DNA from: an uncultured Porphyromonadaceae bacterium
GTDB taxonomy: Bacteria > Bacteroidota > Bacteroidia > Bacteroidales > Muribaculaceae
Length of the DNA: 33,645 nt
Direction of reading: 5' to 3'
Assembly: GCA_902495245.1 (NCBI GenBank)
Contig: CABUWI010000017.1
Coordinates: 1 to 33,645 of the forward strand
Both the position numbers and the translations under genes were made by a program. Positions 1 through 8,831 of the stretch are shown piece after piece (the first letter of the stretch is position 1; the number at the start of each line of letters is the position of its first letter). The notes beneath the pieces were generated by a model. That model saw nothing but the letters and a program-made list of their open reading frames with translations, searched no databases and had not been told where the DNA came from.

Positions 1-430
1 CCCCGATGCTGTCATTTGATGCGATAAAATAATACATCACGCCATCCAGTCCGGCAGAAAAAGTTGGCATTGCCTTTTCAACGGCAACATCAATAAGTTC
101 GGCAACGCTTTTGCCAAATTCAGAATCAATGGCCACTTTTATCACTGTAATCTCTTTGATATTCACACTGTCAGGATAGACAATTCCATGCGGCCGTTTT
201 TCAATAAGTGTCAGACTATCACATTTCGTTGACAAACTAATGCCATATCTGTTAGAGAAGGACGGAAGGACGATTACTCCGCACTTGCGTTCATGTGTGA
301 GTAACGACTGACTATATTGTTCCGCAAACTCCCGGCTGTCGTTTACCGGATCAAGATGACTTTGCGCCCATAGGTTACAGGAGAGAGCAAAGCCAACACA
401 CAGAATCAGTATCTTATAGAGTGTTGCCAT
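1..430 (-). CDS. Hypothetical secreted protein (3' part missing at window edge)
   Basis: An uninterrupted reading frame of 143 codons starts at ATG 430-428 and runs off the left edge. The product starts MATLYKILILCVGFALSC and has a signal peptide-like hydrophobic stretch (residues ~4-20), probably cleaved near LWA-Q. The rest is a mixed alpha/beta sequence with no motif I recognise; it contains KCGVIVLPSF and later VIKVAIDSEFGKSVAELIDVAVEKA, which could be a TonB C-terminal-like or small periplasmic domain, but this is a guess. A TAACTTTG box lies 4 bases before the start, so the message would be nearly leaderless. The region is AT-richer than the genes to the right. It probably belongs to the mobile element, but could be cargo unrelated to transfer. 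Confidence 0.6.
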   Translation of the reverse strand, partial: MATLYKILILCVGFALSCNLWAQSHLDPVNDSREFAEQYSQSLLTHERKCGVIVLPSFSNRYGISLSTKCDSLTLIEKRPHGIVYPDSVNIKEITVIKVAIDSEFGKSVAELIDVAVEKAMPTFSAGLDGVMYYFIASNDSIG

Positions 431-433
431 ACG

Positions 434-441
434 CAAAGTTA
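434..441 (-). promoter_or_regulatory. -7 box of the left-edge gene
   Basis: The minus strand reads TAACTTTG, an exact match to the Bacteroidetes -7 consensus TAnnTTTG, ending 3 bases before the ATG at 430. No TTG is found at the usual 19-21 base distance; the nearest is 26 bases away. Transcription would begin at or just inside the start codon. Confidence 0.4.
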
Positions 442-697
442 CAAAAAATAATCGACATTCGATGTGACAAATGTCCCATTAGAGCATGAAAATTTCTTGA
501 AGCTATATGCGGTAAGTAGCGTGTTTCCGGTTGTTATGACGGATATATTATGATTGATGCTGATTGCTACTGCTGCACCGGCTGTAAAAAAGAGCATTTA
601 TATCGCGCCCATATTTACGGTTTCACTTTTCAAGAAAAAACGCATTCTCACGGAAACGGCCAATGAAAACGCGGGCAGCACTTATTATAAATAACGG
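442..697. other. Intergenic stretch, no confident gene
   Basis: This stretch lies between the left-edge gene and the terminator of the large methyltransferase gene. The only coding candidate is a 38-residue plus-strand frame at 550-666 with a cysteine cluster (CYCCTGC) near its start. It has no recognisable promoter. I see no repeat or RNA gene. Confidence 0.4.
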
Positions 698-733
698 AAA
701 AACAGGCAGATAATAAGAGCTATTACCTGCCTG
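698..733 (-). terminator. Intrinsic terminator after the methyltransferase-helicase gene
   Basis: The arms are 703-715 and 721-733 (12 of 13 bases pair, with a 5-base loop). On the minus strand the hairpin is followed at once by TTTTT (702-698). It lies 9 bases past the stop codon of the large minus-strand gene. Confidence 0.85.
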
Positions 734-741
734 CTGTCCGT

Positions 742-3700
742 TCATAGAGATGCGAAGCGATGCGTTGAGCGTTGCAAATTAGCCGAGACCATATAGTCGG
801 ATTGTGGCTCTGCAACCAACGACTCCTTTGAGCTGTTGGGTTGCGACGAAACATCTACACGCTGGGCTTGCTGTGGTTGTCCATCTCGCTTGACTTCCTC
901 GCCGTCCTTTTCATCGTGTTTGGGAGCAAGTTCGGCGGTAATCTTGCGGTCAAGGACGGCAAGTTCGGATTTCAACGCTTTCAGCTCATCCTCCTTGCCC
1001 CACGGCTTTGCGATGATGGCTTCGAGCAACGGCACATCTTTTCGCATCTTCTCGGTGCGATCCTCATACTGGCGTATGATTTCGGGGAGACGCTCCAGAG
1101 CGTTGACGAAGTTCATGCAGGCGGCTTTTGTATCGCTCATGGCTATAAAGCCGTTGTTGTATCGGTACTTGTACTCGCCCTCCACGACAAAGCGGTTCTG
1201 TATTGCCTCGATGCCGTCGGTTATCGTTTTTTCGGAGGCAATGCTTATCGGAAAGCCATAGACCTCACCGACACGGACAGATTCGCCGTGTGTGTTGGTA
1301 CGCTGTGCCAGACCTTGCAGATGGATACCCATATTCTGAATATCAGTGAACCTGCAACCGTCGAGGGTCAGACCGGGTAACGGATTGCCTTCATCATCAC
1401 GCCTTACGGCTGCCTGATACTTGTCCAGATCCGACTGCATTTTCCGCATGATAATCTCGTTCTTCCCGATGTCGTCGTTCAGGGAGCGCAGCTTATACTC
1501 GCTGTCAGCCTTTCCCTTGCCGTGCGCCTTACGTTCACTCTCCAGCGCGCCGATGCGCTTTTCAAGTTTGGCCTTTTCAAGCAAATCGGTATTCCACGAA
1601 AGAATAGCCATATACTCCGAGAAGTTCATGCCGGTGTCCTCGTCCATAGAGCCTTCATCAATCGTTCTCGCCCCAAGCGCGCCACGTTTCAACTGCGATA
1701 TGAATGTCTGCTTGCAGTGGAGAAGATTGAATTTGTATGAATCCAGCGACCTCTCCACGGCATAGATTATCACATCGACCTTGTTGTCGTTATAGAGCTT
1801 TGCGACCTCGTTGCCCTTGCGTATGGCACGCCCCTCGCGCTGCTCCAAGTCGCTGGGACGCCACGGCGTGTCAAGCTCATGGACCGCGACAGCCCTTTTC
1901 TGGGCATTTACACCTGTTCCCAGCATGGATGTCGAACCGAACAGCACCCTCACGGTTCCCTCGTTCATAGCCTCTATGACGGCTTTGCGTGATTTCGCGG
2001 TCTTGCACTCCTGTATAAACCGGATTTCATGCGCCGGTATGCCGTAGTCCTCGACAAGTTTGCGCTTGATTTCACTGTAAACCGACCATTCGCCGGGCTT
2101 GTATGTCCCCAAATCGCTGAAAACAAACTGCGTGCCTTTCTGCGCATCGAACTTACGGTAATACTCGGCAATCATACGGGCGCAATGCGAGGCTTTGTTA
2201 TCCGGGTGATCCTCGTAGGAGGGGTCAATCATACGCATATCAAGAGCCATCTTGCGGGCATAGTCCGTGGCGATGAGCATCTTGCCCTTCCTCTCCTTAT
2301 CCGACAACGCTTCGCGCCCCAGCAGAGTGGCATCGCCGGTTTTGGCATATTCCATCAGTTTCTGAATGAACTCCTCCTGCTGCGGTGTTGGCGGTATGTT
2401 GTGGAGTATCTCCCGTTTTTCAGGACGGTCAACACCCACATCCTCCGCCGTGCGGTAGTCGGTGATTTCATTGTAAAACGCCGCAAGTTCCGGCACCTTG
2501 ATAAAGTACCTGAACCTGTCCTTTGCCACAATATTATTGGTGACATTGAACTCGAAGTCCGTGGTCTTTTTTGCGAAGATTGCCGCCCATGCGTCGAAAC
2601 ACCGGATATCCTGCCTTTCAAGTTCTTTCGGGCGCAGATACTTGAACAGCAAGTAAAGTTCAGTCAGAGAGTTGCTGATTGTGGTGCCGCTGAGGAAAGT
2701 GGCTCCCAAATCCCTGCCGTTGCGCTCCTGAATGGTGCGTATGGCGAAAAGGAGGTTGAGGGCGCGTTGGCTACCGTCCGAGTTGCCCAGACCCGCGACA
2801 CGGTTGTGGCGGGTGTTGAACATAAGGTTCTTGAACTGGTGCGATTCATCCACAAAAATGTGGTCTATGCCCATCTGACGGAAGTCAATCACATCGTCAG
2901 TGCGGTGGTCTATCTGATAGCGCACCGTCTCCAGCTTCGCCTCAAGGTTCTTCTTACGGGTCTCAAGTCCCCGGAGCATACCGCGCGACACATCCTTCCC
3001 CTGCTGACGGACCACATCAAGGTTTTCCTCGACGGTGTTCAGCTCCGCCTCCAGAATCTCCTGCTGCACCTCCGGCGACTGCGGTATCATGCCGAACTGG
3101 TCGTGCGACATTATTATGCAGTCATAGTCGTTGTTGCGCATATTGTTGAAGAAACGGACACGGTTCTGCGCTGTGTAGCTCTTTTCATCGGCATACAGGA
3201 TGCGGGCGTCGGGATAGGCTGCCTGATAGGTCATGGCTATGTCGGCGACATTGGCTTTCAGTCCGATAATCATCGGCTTATGCACCATGCCCAGACGCTT
3301 CATCTCGTGCGCGGCGATGCACATTATCAGTGTCTTGCCCGTGCCGACCTGATGGTCGGCTATTCCGCCTCCGTTCTGTTTCAGCATCCATACGCAGTCC
3401 TTCTGCGAGGCATATATCGAGTGTATGCCGTAACGGTCAGCCAGCATCTTCAGGTTGAGGCCGGGGAAAGTCTGGTGGGAGCCGTCGTACCTCGGTCTGA
3501 CAAAACAGTTGAACTTACGGTTATACAGGTCAACCAGCCTCTCCTTGAACTCCGGGCTTTGCACCTCCAGCCATTCGGAAAAGCCGTCGCGGATTTCTTC
3601 AATCTTGGAATTGGCGAGCTGTATCGCCTCGGTGTCCGGCACCTTGATGTCGTTGCCGTGGTCGTCCTTGCCGACACACTTCTTTATCTCCGGCACGGTG

Positions 3701-6700
3701 TTATGCAGGGCGTGTTTCAACAGGCTCATGCCGTTGTAGGAACGGTATTGACCTTCTACAAAAAATTCCTGCCGTATCTTCATGGTGTTTTCTGAATTTG
3801 TGGCGGAATAATCATCCAGAGAAGGAGAATAGGCAATCTTGATGTCGGTCTCATACAGATGGCTCATGTATGCGGAGTAGATGCCTGTGGGTATCCACCT
3901 CTCGCCGAAATTGAAGTCAAGTTCCTCGAAAGGAATCCTGCGGGGAACAGCATCCTTCAACGCCGAAAGGCTCTCGTCAATCCGGCTGTCATGGGCGTCA
4001 TGGTCTTTAATCCACTGTTCAATCATCTCCGCTTTCTTCACCACGTTTCCGGCGACGAATCGGTCGGCGGTCTCGTATTCCGACACAAGGGGATTGAAAT
4101 AGATATGACCCTTCAGTTCTTCGGCGAGGCGGTTCTCATCCATATCCACAAGCGAGGACATATATCCGAGCCTCACATCGCCGTACTTGTTGAGCGACGC
4201 CGCCAACGCCTCCATCGGGGTATCCACCGAAGTCACCTCGTGGATATTGAAGGCGACGGGATGGTCAAAGATGTCGGCTTTGACAAACAGCCCTGCCTCG
4301 GCACGCTCCAGAGCAAGGGAATCCATACCGTTGGCGTCCAGCATAATCAGCTTGGCATTGGCTTTCTCGTTGAGATGCCCGTATCGCTCCACGAACTCAT
4401 CGTAATACTGGTTGAGGTGTTCGCGCAGTTCCTCCGACGGCTCCTGTGTCTCCACCTCGTAGTCATAAAGCTGCTGGTATGTCTCTGACAGGGTTATATA
4501 GAGCATGGCGCGTTGTGCCTGTTCCGGCTTTATGCGCATGGGCTTGAATGTCGCGCCGTTCTTCCTGACATCGGAGAGAAATCCGACCTGACCGTTGTCC
4601 ACCACCATAGAGCCGTTCTTGTGGAAAGGCCGTATATCCTCCGAGAATTTTCTCGGCGACATATCCGGTCCCGCACCCTCTATCGGTATGGCAGTGACTT
4701 TCGGCGGACGGTTGCGGCCTCCGGGTATGAAATCCCCCTCGGTCTTCTCGATATATGTCTCGCCGGGGGCGATGCCCGCAGCTCTGGCAGCCTCGGCGGA
4801 CATGGCTTCCGCCTCCATTCTCGCCCTTTCCTCCAGCTGTCGGTGGGCGATAGACATCATAGCCTCGTAGAATCCGTTGATAGGCGGATTGTCATCCCAG
4901 TTCAGGGAGCCGTAAAATTCCAGCTCCTTGTCGGTGAGTTGACGGAATTTGGCTTTGGGCGGCAATGGCGCATCCTTCTTCGGACGGCTGACAGGTTTTG
5001 CCTCGCTTTTGTCATTTTTCGGTTCAGCCTTGTGCCTGCGTTGTGGTTTGCCGATTGGCTCCAGTTCACCGAAAAGATTATAGGCAAAAAGCCGTGGGTC
5101 ATAGTCGCCGCTGTAATCGGGTGCGCCGTCGTTCTCTATTTCCTGCGGTTTATCCGTGGGTGCAGTTGCAGGCGATTCAGAGGTTGGCGGTTGAGCCGTT
5201 TGAGATTCCGCTGCCGGTTCCTGTTCAATCTTTGTTTCAGTCGGAGGCTCCACTCCATTATTATGTTTCTCTACTCCTTTATTATTAGGAGTAGGATTGT
5301 CAGGAACAGGATTATTAGGAGTGATTTCCTCCACGACCTTATGTTTCGGATCTTCCAACTGCTCACATATCGCCACACGTTGCCCGGCTCTTACGAGCTT
5401 GGGCAGATAGGTGTCGAGGGCATGATGCGGGAACCCGGCAAGCTCGATACTGCGTGTCGGCCCGTTAAGGCGGCGCGTAAGGGTGATGCCGAGTATCTCG
5501 GACGCTGCAACTGCGTCCTGACCGAATATCTCATAGAAATCTCCGACACGGAACAACAGTATGGCGTCGGGATGTTTCTTTTTCATTTCCCGGTACTGGT
5601 CCAACAGCGGTGCCACCTTTGTAACGGTGGTTCTCTTGACAGCCTCGTTTTTCTTCTCGGGGGTCTCCTGTCTGACCGTCGGGGATGTCGGAGGTGTCAG
5701 TTTGGGGGCATAGCCGTTGTAGCGGTCTATGTCAAGGCGCAGTCGGAATGATAATTGGAGAGCCGTGCCAATATCATGGGCGATGCCGTCAACTCCTTCC
5801 TTATGGGTATAGACAATCGCCGGTTTGCCGTATTGGTCCGTACCCATTTTTGCATCCGTGCATATCACATTTTGCGGAAATGTCTGAAAGAACTTGTTGC
5901 CGGGTACCTTTGTGGCGTTGTCAATAACAGACTGCGTGAAAAGTTCCTCGTCAAAGGAAAGATTCTTCTTGTCGCTATGTTTCTGGAGAATAATCAGGTC
6001 AGACCCTGCATCGGTTCCGGCGTTTTCGCTGAACGTGTTGTTCGGCAGACGCAACGCCGCCACAAGGTCGGCACGTTTCATCATCTCCATTCTGACAAAC
6101 GGGGATGCGGCGTTCATTACACCCTGCGACGCGATAAACGCTACCAGTCCTCCTTCACGCACCGAATCAAGGGCTTTGAGAAAGAAATAGTTGTGTATCG
6201 CCTTCGATGCCTGACGGTAAGGAATATCCTTGCTGACGGCATACGCCGGGTCAGGCACGGCAAAATTGCCGAAGGGGATATTGGAGGCTGCCACATCAAA
6301 ATATCCGTCGAAGTCTCGCTCTATCTTTTCAAAACCCTCTATCCGTGTAAGTATAGACGGGTGCAGGGCTGAAAGGATTTTGCCGGTGAGCAAATCCTTT
6401 TCGTAGGCAAGCACCTCCGTGCCGGGATACATATCGTTACGAAGGAATGAATCTATAAATGCACCCTGTCCGGCTGACGGTTCAAGAAAACGCCGTACCT
6501 CTATACCCGCCTGTTTCAGAGAGCCGGATATGGAGTCAATGACGGGCGCAGGTGTATAGAAAGCCGTAAGAACGGAGGCTTTCAGTGAATCCATATATCG
6601 GGCGAACTCCCTGTCGTCCTTTGAATAGTCGTGAATCAACCGGCGCAGTTCAACGGTCGGGGCGAATAACTCAATATCCGTCTTGCTCCATTTGGCTGCG

Positions 6701-6876
6701 TCCTCTAAATCATTGGATTCATTGAGAATACATTTCAGTCCGCCAAAACCGGCATATTTCCGCAATGTCTCGCGTTCTTCGGCGTTTTGCGCAGTGCGTC
6801 CGGCCACACCGAGACGCAGGACGAGCCTTATCGCTTCGATGTTGTCGCGCATTGTACGGAGGCGGTTATAAGCCAT
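742..6876 (-). CDS. N6-adenine methyltransferase / MutS domain I / SNF2-type helicase fusion
   Basis: The product has 2044 residues and at least three modules. Residues ~30-320 are an adenine methyltransferase: KYAGFGGL near residue 41, SAM-binding motif EPSAGQG at 132-138, and catalytic N199-I200-P201-F202, a variant of NPPY/F. Residues ~420-520 match the mismatch-recognition domain I of MutS, including its Phe-x-Glu wedge (F447-Y448-E449), followed by a Pro/Asn/Glu-rich linker to ~620. The C-terminal half is a superfamily 2 helicase: Walker A GTGKT 1178-1182, DESH 1343-1346, and motif VI QREGRAIRKG starting at 1679. Methyltransferase-helicase fusions of this kind are found on Bacteroidales ICEs and resemble phage P1 DarB, so an antirestriction or DNA-protection role during transfer is a reasonable inference. 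The gene overlaps the upstream DUF1896 gene by 11 bases, suggesting translational coupling, and ends at a strong terminator. Confidence 0.9.
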   Translation of the reverse strand: MAYNRLRTMRDNIEAIRLVLRLGVAGRTAQNAEERETLRKYAGFGGLKCILNESNDLEDAAKWSKTDIELFAPTVELRRLIHDYSKDDREFARYMDSLKASVLTAFYTPAPVIDSISGSLKQAGIEVRRFLEPSAGQGAFIDSFLRNDMYPGTEVLAYEKDLLTGKILSALHPSILTRIEGFEKIERDFDGYFDVAASNIPFGNFAVPDPAYAVSKDIPYRQASKAIHNYFFLKALDSVREGGLVAFIASQGVMNAASPFVRMEMMKRADLVAALRLPNNTFSENAGTDAGSDLIILQKHSDKKNLSFDEELFTQSVIDNATKVPGNKFFQTFPQNVICTDAKMGTDQYGKPAIVYTHKEGVDGIAHDIGTALQLSFRLRLDIDRYNGYAPKLTPPTSPTVRQETPEKKNEAVKRTTVTKVAPLLDQYREMKKKHPDAILLFRVGDFYEIFGQDAVAASEILGITLTRRLNGPTRSIELAGFPHHALDTYLPKLVRAGQRVAICEQLEDPKHKVVEEITPNNPVPDNPTPNNKGVEKHNNGVEPPTETKIEQEPAAESQTAQPPTSESPATAPTDKPQEIENDGAPDYSGDYDPRLFAYNLFGELEPIGKPQRRHKAEPKNDKSEAKPVSRPKKDAPLPPKAKFRQLTDKELEFYGSLNWDDNPPINGFYEAMMSIAHRQLEERARMEAEAMSAEAARAAGIAPGETYIEKTEGDFIPGGRNRPPKVTAIPIEGAGPDMSPRKFSEDIRPFHKNGSMVVDNGQVGFLSDVRKNGATFKPMRIKPEQAQRAMLYITLSETYQQLYDYEVETQEPSEELREHLNQYYDEFVERYGHLNEKANAKLIMLDANGMDSLALERAEAGLFVKADIFDHPVAFNIHEVTSVDTPMEALAASLNKYGDVRLGYMSSLVDMDENRLAEELKGHIYFNPLVSEYETADRFVAGNVVKKAEMIEQWIKDHDAHDSRIDESLSALKDAVPRRIPFEELDFNFGERWIPTGIYSAYMSHLYETDIKIAYSPSLDDYSATNSENTMKIRQEFFVEGQYRSYNGMSLLKHALHNTVPEIKKCVGKDDHGNDIKVPDTEAIQLANSKIEEIRDGFSEWLEVQSPEFKERLVDLYNRKFNCFVRPRYDGSHQTFPGLNLKMLADRYGIHSIYASQKDCVWMLKQNGGGIADHQVGTGKTLIMCIAAHEMKRLGMVHKPMIIGLKANVADIAMTYQAAYPDARILYADEKSYTAQNRVRFFNNMRNNDYDCIIMSHDQFGMIPQSPEVQQEILEAELNTVEENLDVVRQQGKDVSRGMLRGLETRKKNLEAKLETVRYQIDHRTDDVIDFRQMGIDHIFVDESHQFKNLMFNTRHNRVAGLGNSDGSQRALNLLFAIRTIQERNGRDLGATFLSGTTISNSLTELYLLFKYLRPKELERQDIRCFDAWAAIFAKKTTDFEFNVTNNIVAKDRFRYFIKVPELAAFYNEITDYRTAEDVGVDRPEKREILHNIPPTPQQEEFIQKLMEYAKTGDATLLGREALSDKERKGKMLIATDYARKMALDMRMIDPSYEDHPDNKASHCARMIAEYYRKFDAQKGTQFVFSDLGTYKPGEWSVYSEIKRKLVEDYGIPAHEIRFIQECKTAKSRKAVIEAMNEGTVRVLFGSTSMLGTGVNAQKRAVAVHELDTPWRPSDLEQREGRAIRKGNEVAKLYNDNKVDVIIYAVERSLDSYKFNLLHCKQTFISQLKRGALGARTIDEGSMDEDTGMNFSEYMAILSWNTDLLEKAKLEKRIGALESERKAHGKGKADSEYKLRSLNDDIGKNEIIMRKMQSDLDKYQAAVRRDDEGNPLPGLTLDGCRFTDIQNMGIHLQGLAQRTNTHGESVRVGEVYGFPISIASEKTITDGIEAIQNRFVVEGEYKYRYNNGFIAMSDTKAACMNFVNALERLPEIIRQYEDRTEKMRKDVPLLEAIIAKPWGKEDELKALKSELAVLDRKITAELAPKHDEKDGEEVKRDGQPQQAQRVDVSSQPNSSKESLVAEPQSDYMVSANLQRSTHRFASL

Positions 6877-7312
6877 AGCCGTCCAGTATTTCGGTGATTG
6901 TTCCGAGCAGTTCTGTCAGCATCGGTTGATGGGTCTCCCTGTCGAGGAAGTCGCCGTTGACCTCGTAGCGGTCGAGTATGTCGCTGACAGGTTTCTGGCC
7001 GAGCAGATGCACGGCGAAGTCAGGCATATACTCCGGCGGCAGGCGCAGCCAGAGATTTTCCTCCACCACATTATATATAATGTCGTAGCGCGACACATAC
7101 AGCCCGACAAGGAGTGTGCGCATCGCCAGCTCACGGGCAATCGGAACAGGCTTGCCTTCCAGACGCGCCGACACGAATGTGTCGTATGCGTCGTCCGAGC
7201 GGGTTTCTATGAAATTCTTATTGTCTCTCTGGGGAAAATGATGGTCAATGAGATGACCACGGAGATAGACTTGGAAAAAGTCTGCCTCCGGCAATTCTAT
7301 GTTATGTTTCAT
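6866..7312 (-). CDS. DUF1896 family protein
   Basis: The product has 148 residues and starts MKHNIELPEADFFQVYLRGH. The pattern of an N-terminal ELPEADFFxxYLxxxL stretch, then FxxARLEGKPVPxARELAMRTLLxGLxxSRYD, matches what I know of DUF1896 proteins, which occur almost only next to the large methyltransferase/helicase on Bacteroidales mobile elements. There is no signal peptide or membrane segment. It overlaps the methyltransferase gene by 11 bases, so the two proteins are likely made together and may act together; its biochemical role is unknown. Length is normal for the family. Confidence 0.85.
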   Translation of the reverse strand: MKHNIELPEADFFQVYLRGHLIDHHFPQRDNKNFIETRSDDAYDTFVSARLEGKPVPIARELAMRTLLVGLYVSRYDIIYNVVEENLWLRLPPEYMPDFAVHLLGQKPVSDILDRYEVNGDFLDRETHQPMLTELLGTITEILDGYGL

Positions 7313-7375
7313 CGGGGGATGCGGATATAGTGGTTGCCGGAATCCTTCTCCGAGCCGTCTTATTACGGCACAATG

Positions 7376-7407
7376 AAAAAGGACACCGGGTATCCCTCCC
7401 GATGTCC
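7376..7407 (-). terminator. Hairpin terminator or attenuator between topoisomerase-like and DUF1896 genes
   Basis: On the minus strand a 10-bp stem (GGACATCGGG with CCCGGTGTCC, one wobble) at 7407-7381 is followed by TTTTT at 7380-7376. It lies in the leader of the DUF1896-methyltransferase operon, 64 bases before its start codon. An 11-base segment at 7490-7500 is complementary to part of it (7391-7401), so an alternative antiterminator fold is possible. A minus-strand TATCTTTG at 7472-7465 could be a promoter box, but lacks a matching TTG. Confidence 0.7.
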
Positions 7408-7533
7408 AACCACTAAATCCGCGTCAAAAATGAAACAAAAAAACATAATGACGCAGAATCAGTTGCAAAGATAATAAATTATCCTGACACGGGAGGGATA
7501 GTAATGGTTATTCTGTCTTGATTTCAAGAGGGT

Positions 7534-8709
7534 TTAGGCGGTTTTAACCGTTTTTACCTTGTTCCCCTTGTTCTTTCTGTTCATGTAGCGGCGATTCTTT
7601 TTACCGTTTTTGGACTTACGGCTCTTGCCGTTGTCGTCAGTGGCGAATGCGTCGATGACGCGCTTGACTATGAGGTTGTATAGCTTTTCCTCGTCGCGGC
7701 TGAGATCCGTGGGGTGCAGTCCGGTGGTGACGATGCCGAAGCCGTTATACACGCTTTCGCCGTTGCGGTAGTTGTGGCACTTGGAGGGTTTGCCTTCGCC
7801 CACCGAGCGGCCCCACTTGCTGTTATAGCGCAGCATCTCCATATTGCGGAGCATCGCTTTCCATACTCCGCCGGGGACGGTGTTCTGCAACACGGCGGGA
7901 TAGGATATGAGTTTCTTGGCATACAGTCGGTATGCGGTCAGTATTGTCTTTTCGTGGGTATAGTCAAGCTCACAGGCAGCCTGAATCATCAGGGCGGGGA
8001 GATTGAACAGGGGGCAGCGGTCGGTAATCACCCCGATATAGTTGTCTCCCTCACGCTGTTCTCCGGGAGCCGGGGCTGGTACGCCGGCACATTCCGCATC
8101 TTTGGCGGCGTCGCTGGCGGATATTTCCTCTACTGCGGGCGACCCTTTCAGCTCTGCGTTTTCCTCGGCGCACTGTACGATGGCGTTGTAGATGGATTCC
8201 TCCAGCCATTTCTCGTATTCCTTGCGGTTCTGAGGCCCGTGGTTCACGGCATGGACGATGGCTTTCTTTGTCAGCACGGGGAGCCATGCGCGGCTGGTAT
8301 CCACGGGGCAGCCGATGAAGTAGTAGAGGCTCAGGAAGTCGAGGTCTCCGGTAATGTCGGGACGCATGGCGTTCACGACCGTCAGGCTCACCTTCCACAG
8401 GGTTTTGATTGTGTCGAGCTGTCGGATGTCCTCGGCTGATTTCTTGTAGCCGACAAGCTCATCGTAGTTGCGCATGGAGAACTTGAAGTTATGTGCGTAG
8501 GCGAGTCGGCTCTCCATTGTTGTCGAGAGTACGAAACTCTCCTGCGGCGAGAAGGTTGCCTCAACGAGCTGTCCGTTTGTCCATGTCACGGCGTAGCCGT
8601 TGCCGAGGTAGTAACCCTCGTGTTTTTCATTCGCGCCGATGGCTCTGGCGATTGTGTCCGCTGTGATCTGATGGTCTGTCACGACGGTTATGAGATTTTT
8701 CTGTTTCAT
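7534..8709 (-). CDS. Type IA topoisomerase (TopB-like) homologue, probably catalytically inactive
   Basis: The product has 391 residues. The start (VVTDHQITADTIARAIGA...GYYLGNGYAVTW.NGQLVE) follows the layout of the topoisomerase III N-terminus (AEKPSxAxxIAxxxGA...GxGxxVTWxxGHLxE), but the EKPS glutamate and lysine are gone. LFNLPALMIQA...LYAKKLISYP lines up with the LxxLQxxA...LYExxxITYPRTDS region around the catalytic tyrosine. Y270 is kept (I268-S269-Y270-P271) but the following RTDS is replaced by AVLQ. No DPDREGE-type Toprim acidic motif is visible. Normal topoisomerase III is over 600 residues, so this is much shorter. The tail is very Lys/Arg/Asn rich. An origin from the topoisomerase III usually carried by these elements is inferred; a structural or DNA-binding role is possible. 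The match is by eye only. Confidence 0.6.
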   Translation of the reverse strand: MKQKNLITVVTDHQITADTIARAIGANEKHEGYYLGNGYAVTWTNGQLVEATFSPQESFVLSTTMESRLAYAHNFKFSMRNYDELVGYKKSAEDIRQLDTIKTLWKVSLTVVNAMRPDITGDLDFLSLYYFIGCPVDTSRAWLPVLTKKAIVHAVNHGPQNRKEYEKWLEESIYNAIVQCAEENAELKGSPAVEEISASDAAKDAECAGVPAPAPGEQREGDNYIGVITDRCPLFNLPALMIQAACELDYTHEKTILTAYRLYAKKLISYPAVLQNTVPGGVWKAMLRNMEMLRYNSKWGRSVGEGKPSKCHNYRNGESVYNGFGIVTTGLHPTDLSRDEEKLYNLIVKRVIDAFATDDNGKSRKSKNGKKNRRYMNRKNKGNKVKTVKTA

Positions 8710-8766
8710 TTTTGCTTTTTTTTATTAGGGTGGATATTTTGGGATTAGTGGTTTTCTGAAATAGCA

Positions 8767-8788
8767 CCGGAGATTCCGGACTCTCCGG
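8767..8788. terminator. Stable hairpin between DUF3945 and topoisomerase-like genes
   Basis: CCGGAGA (8767-8773) and TCTCCGG (8782-8788) form a perfect 7-bp stem, with a TCCGGA palindrome in the loop. No run of T follows on either strand, so it may act as a processing or stability element rather than a true terminator. Confidence 0.4.
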
Positions 8789-8831
8789 GATGCCGTTTCG
8801 GGGTGCAGGGTTTTGTCTCTGCTTTTGAAGA

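Noticed and set aside
2029..3795. 588-codon plus-strand open frame
   Set aside because: It lies wholly antisense to the helicase half of the methyltransferase-helicase gene, whose motifs are clear. The translation is low in recognisable motifs, and long antisense frames are common in GC-rich coding DNA.
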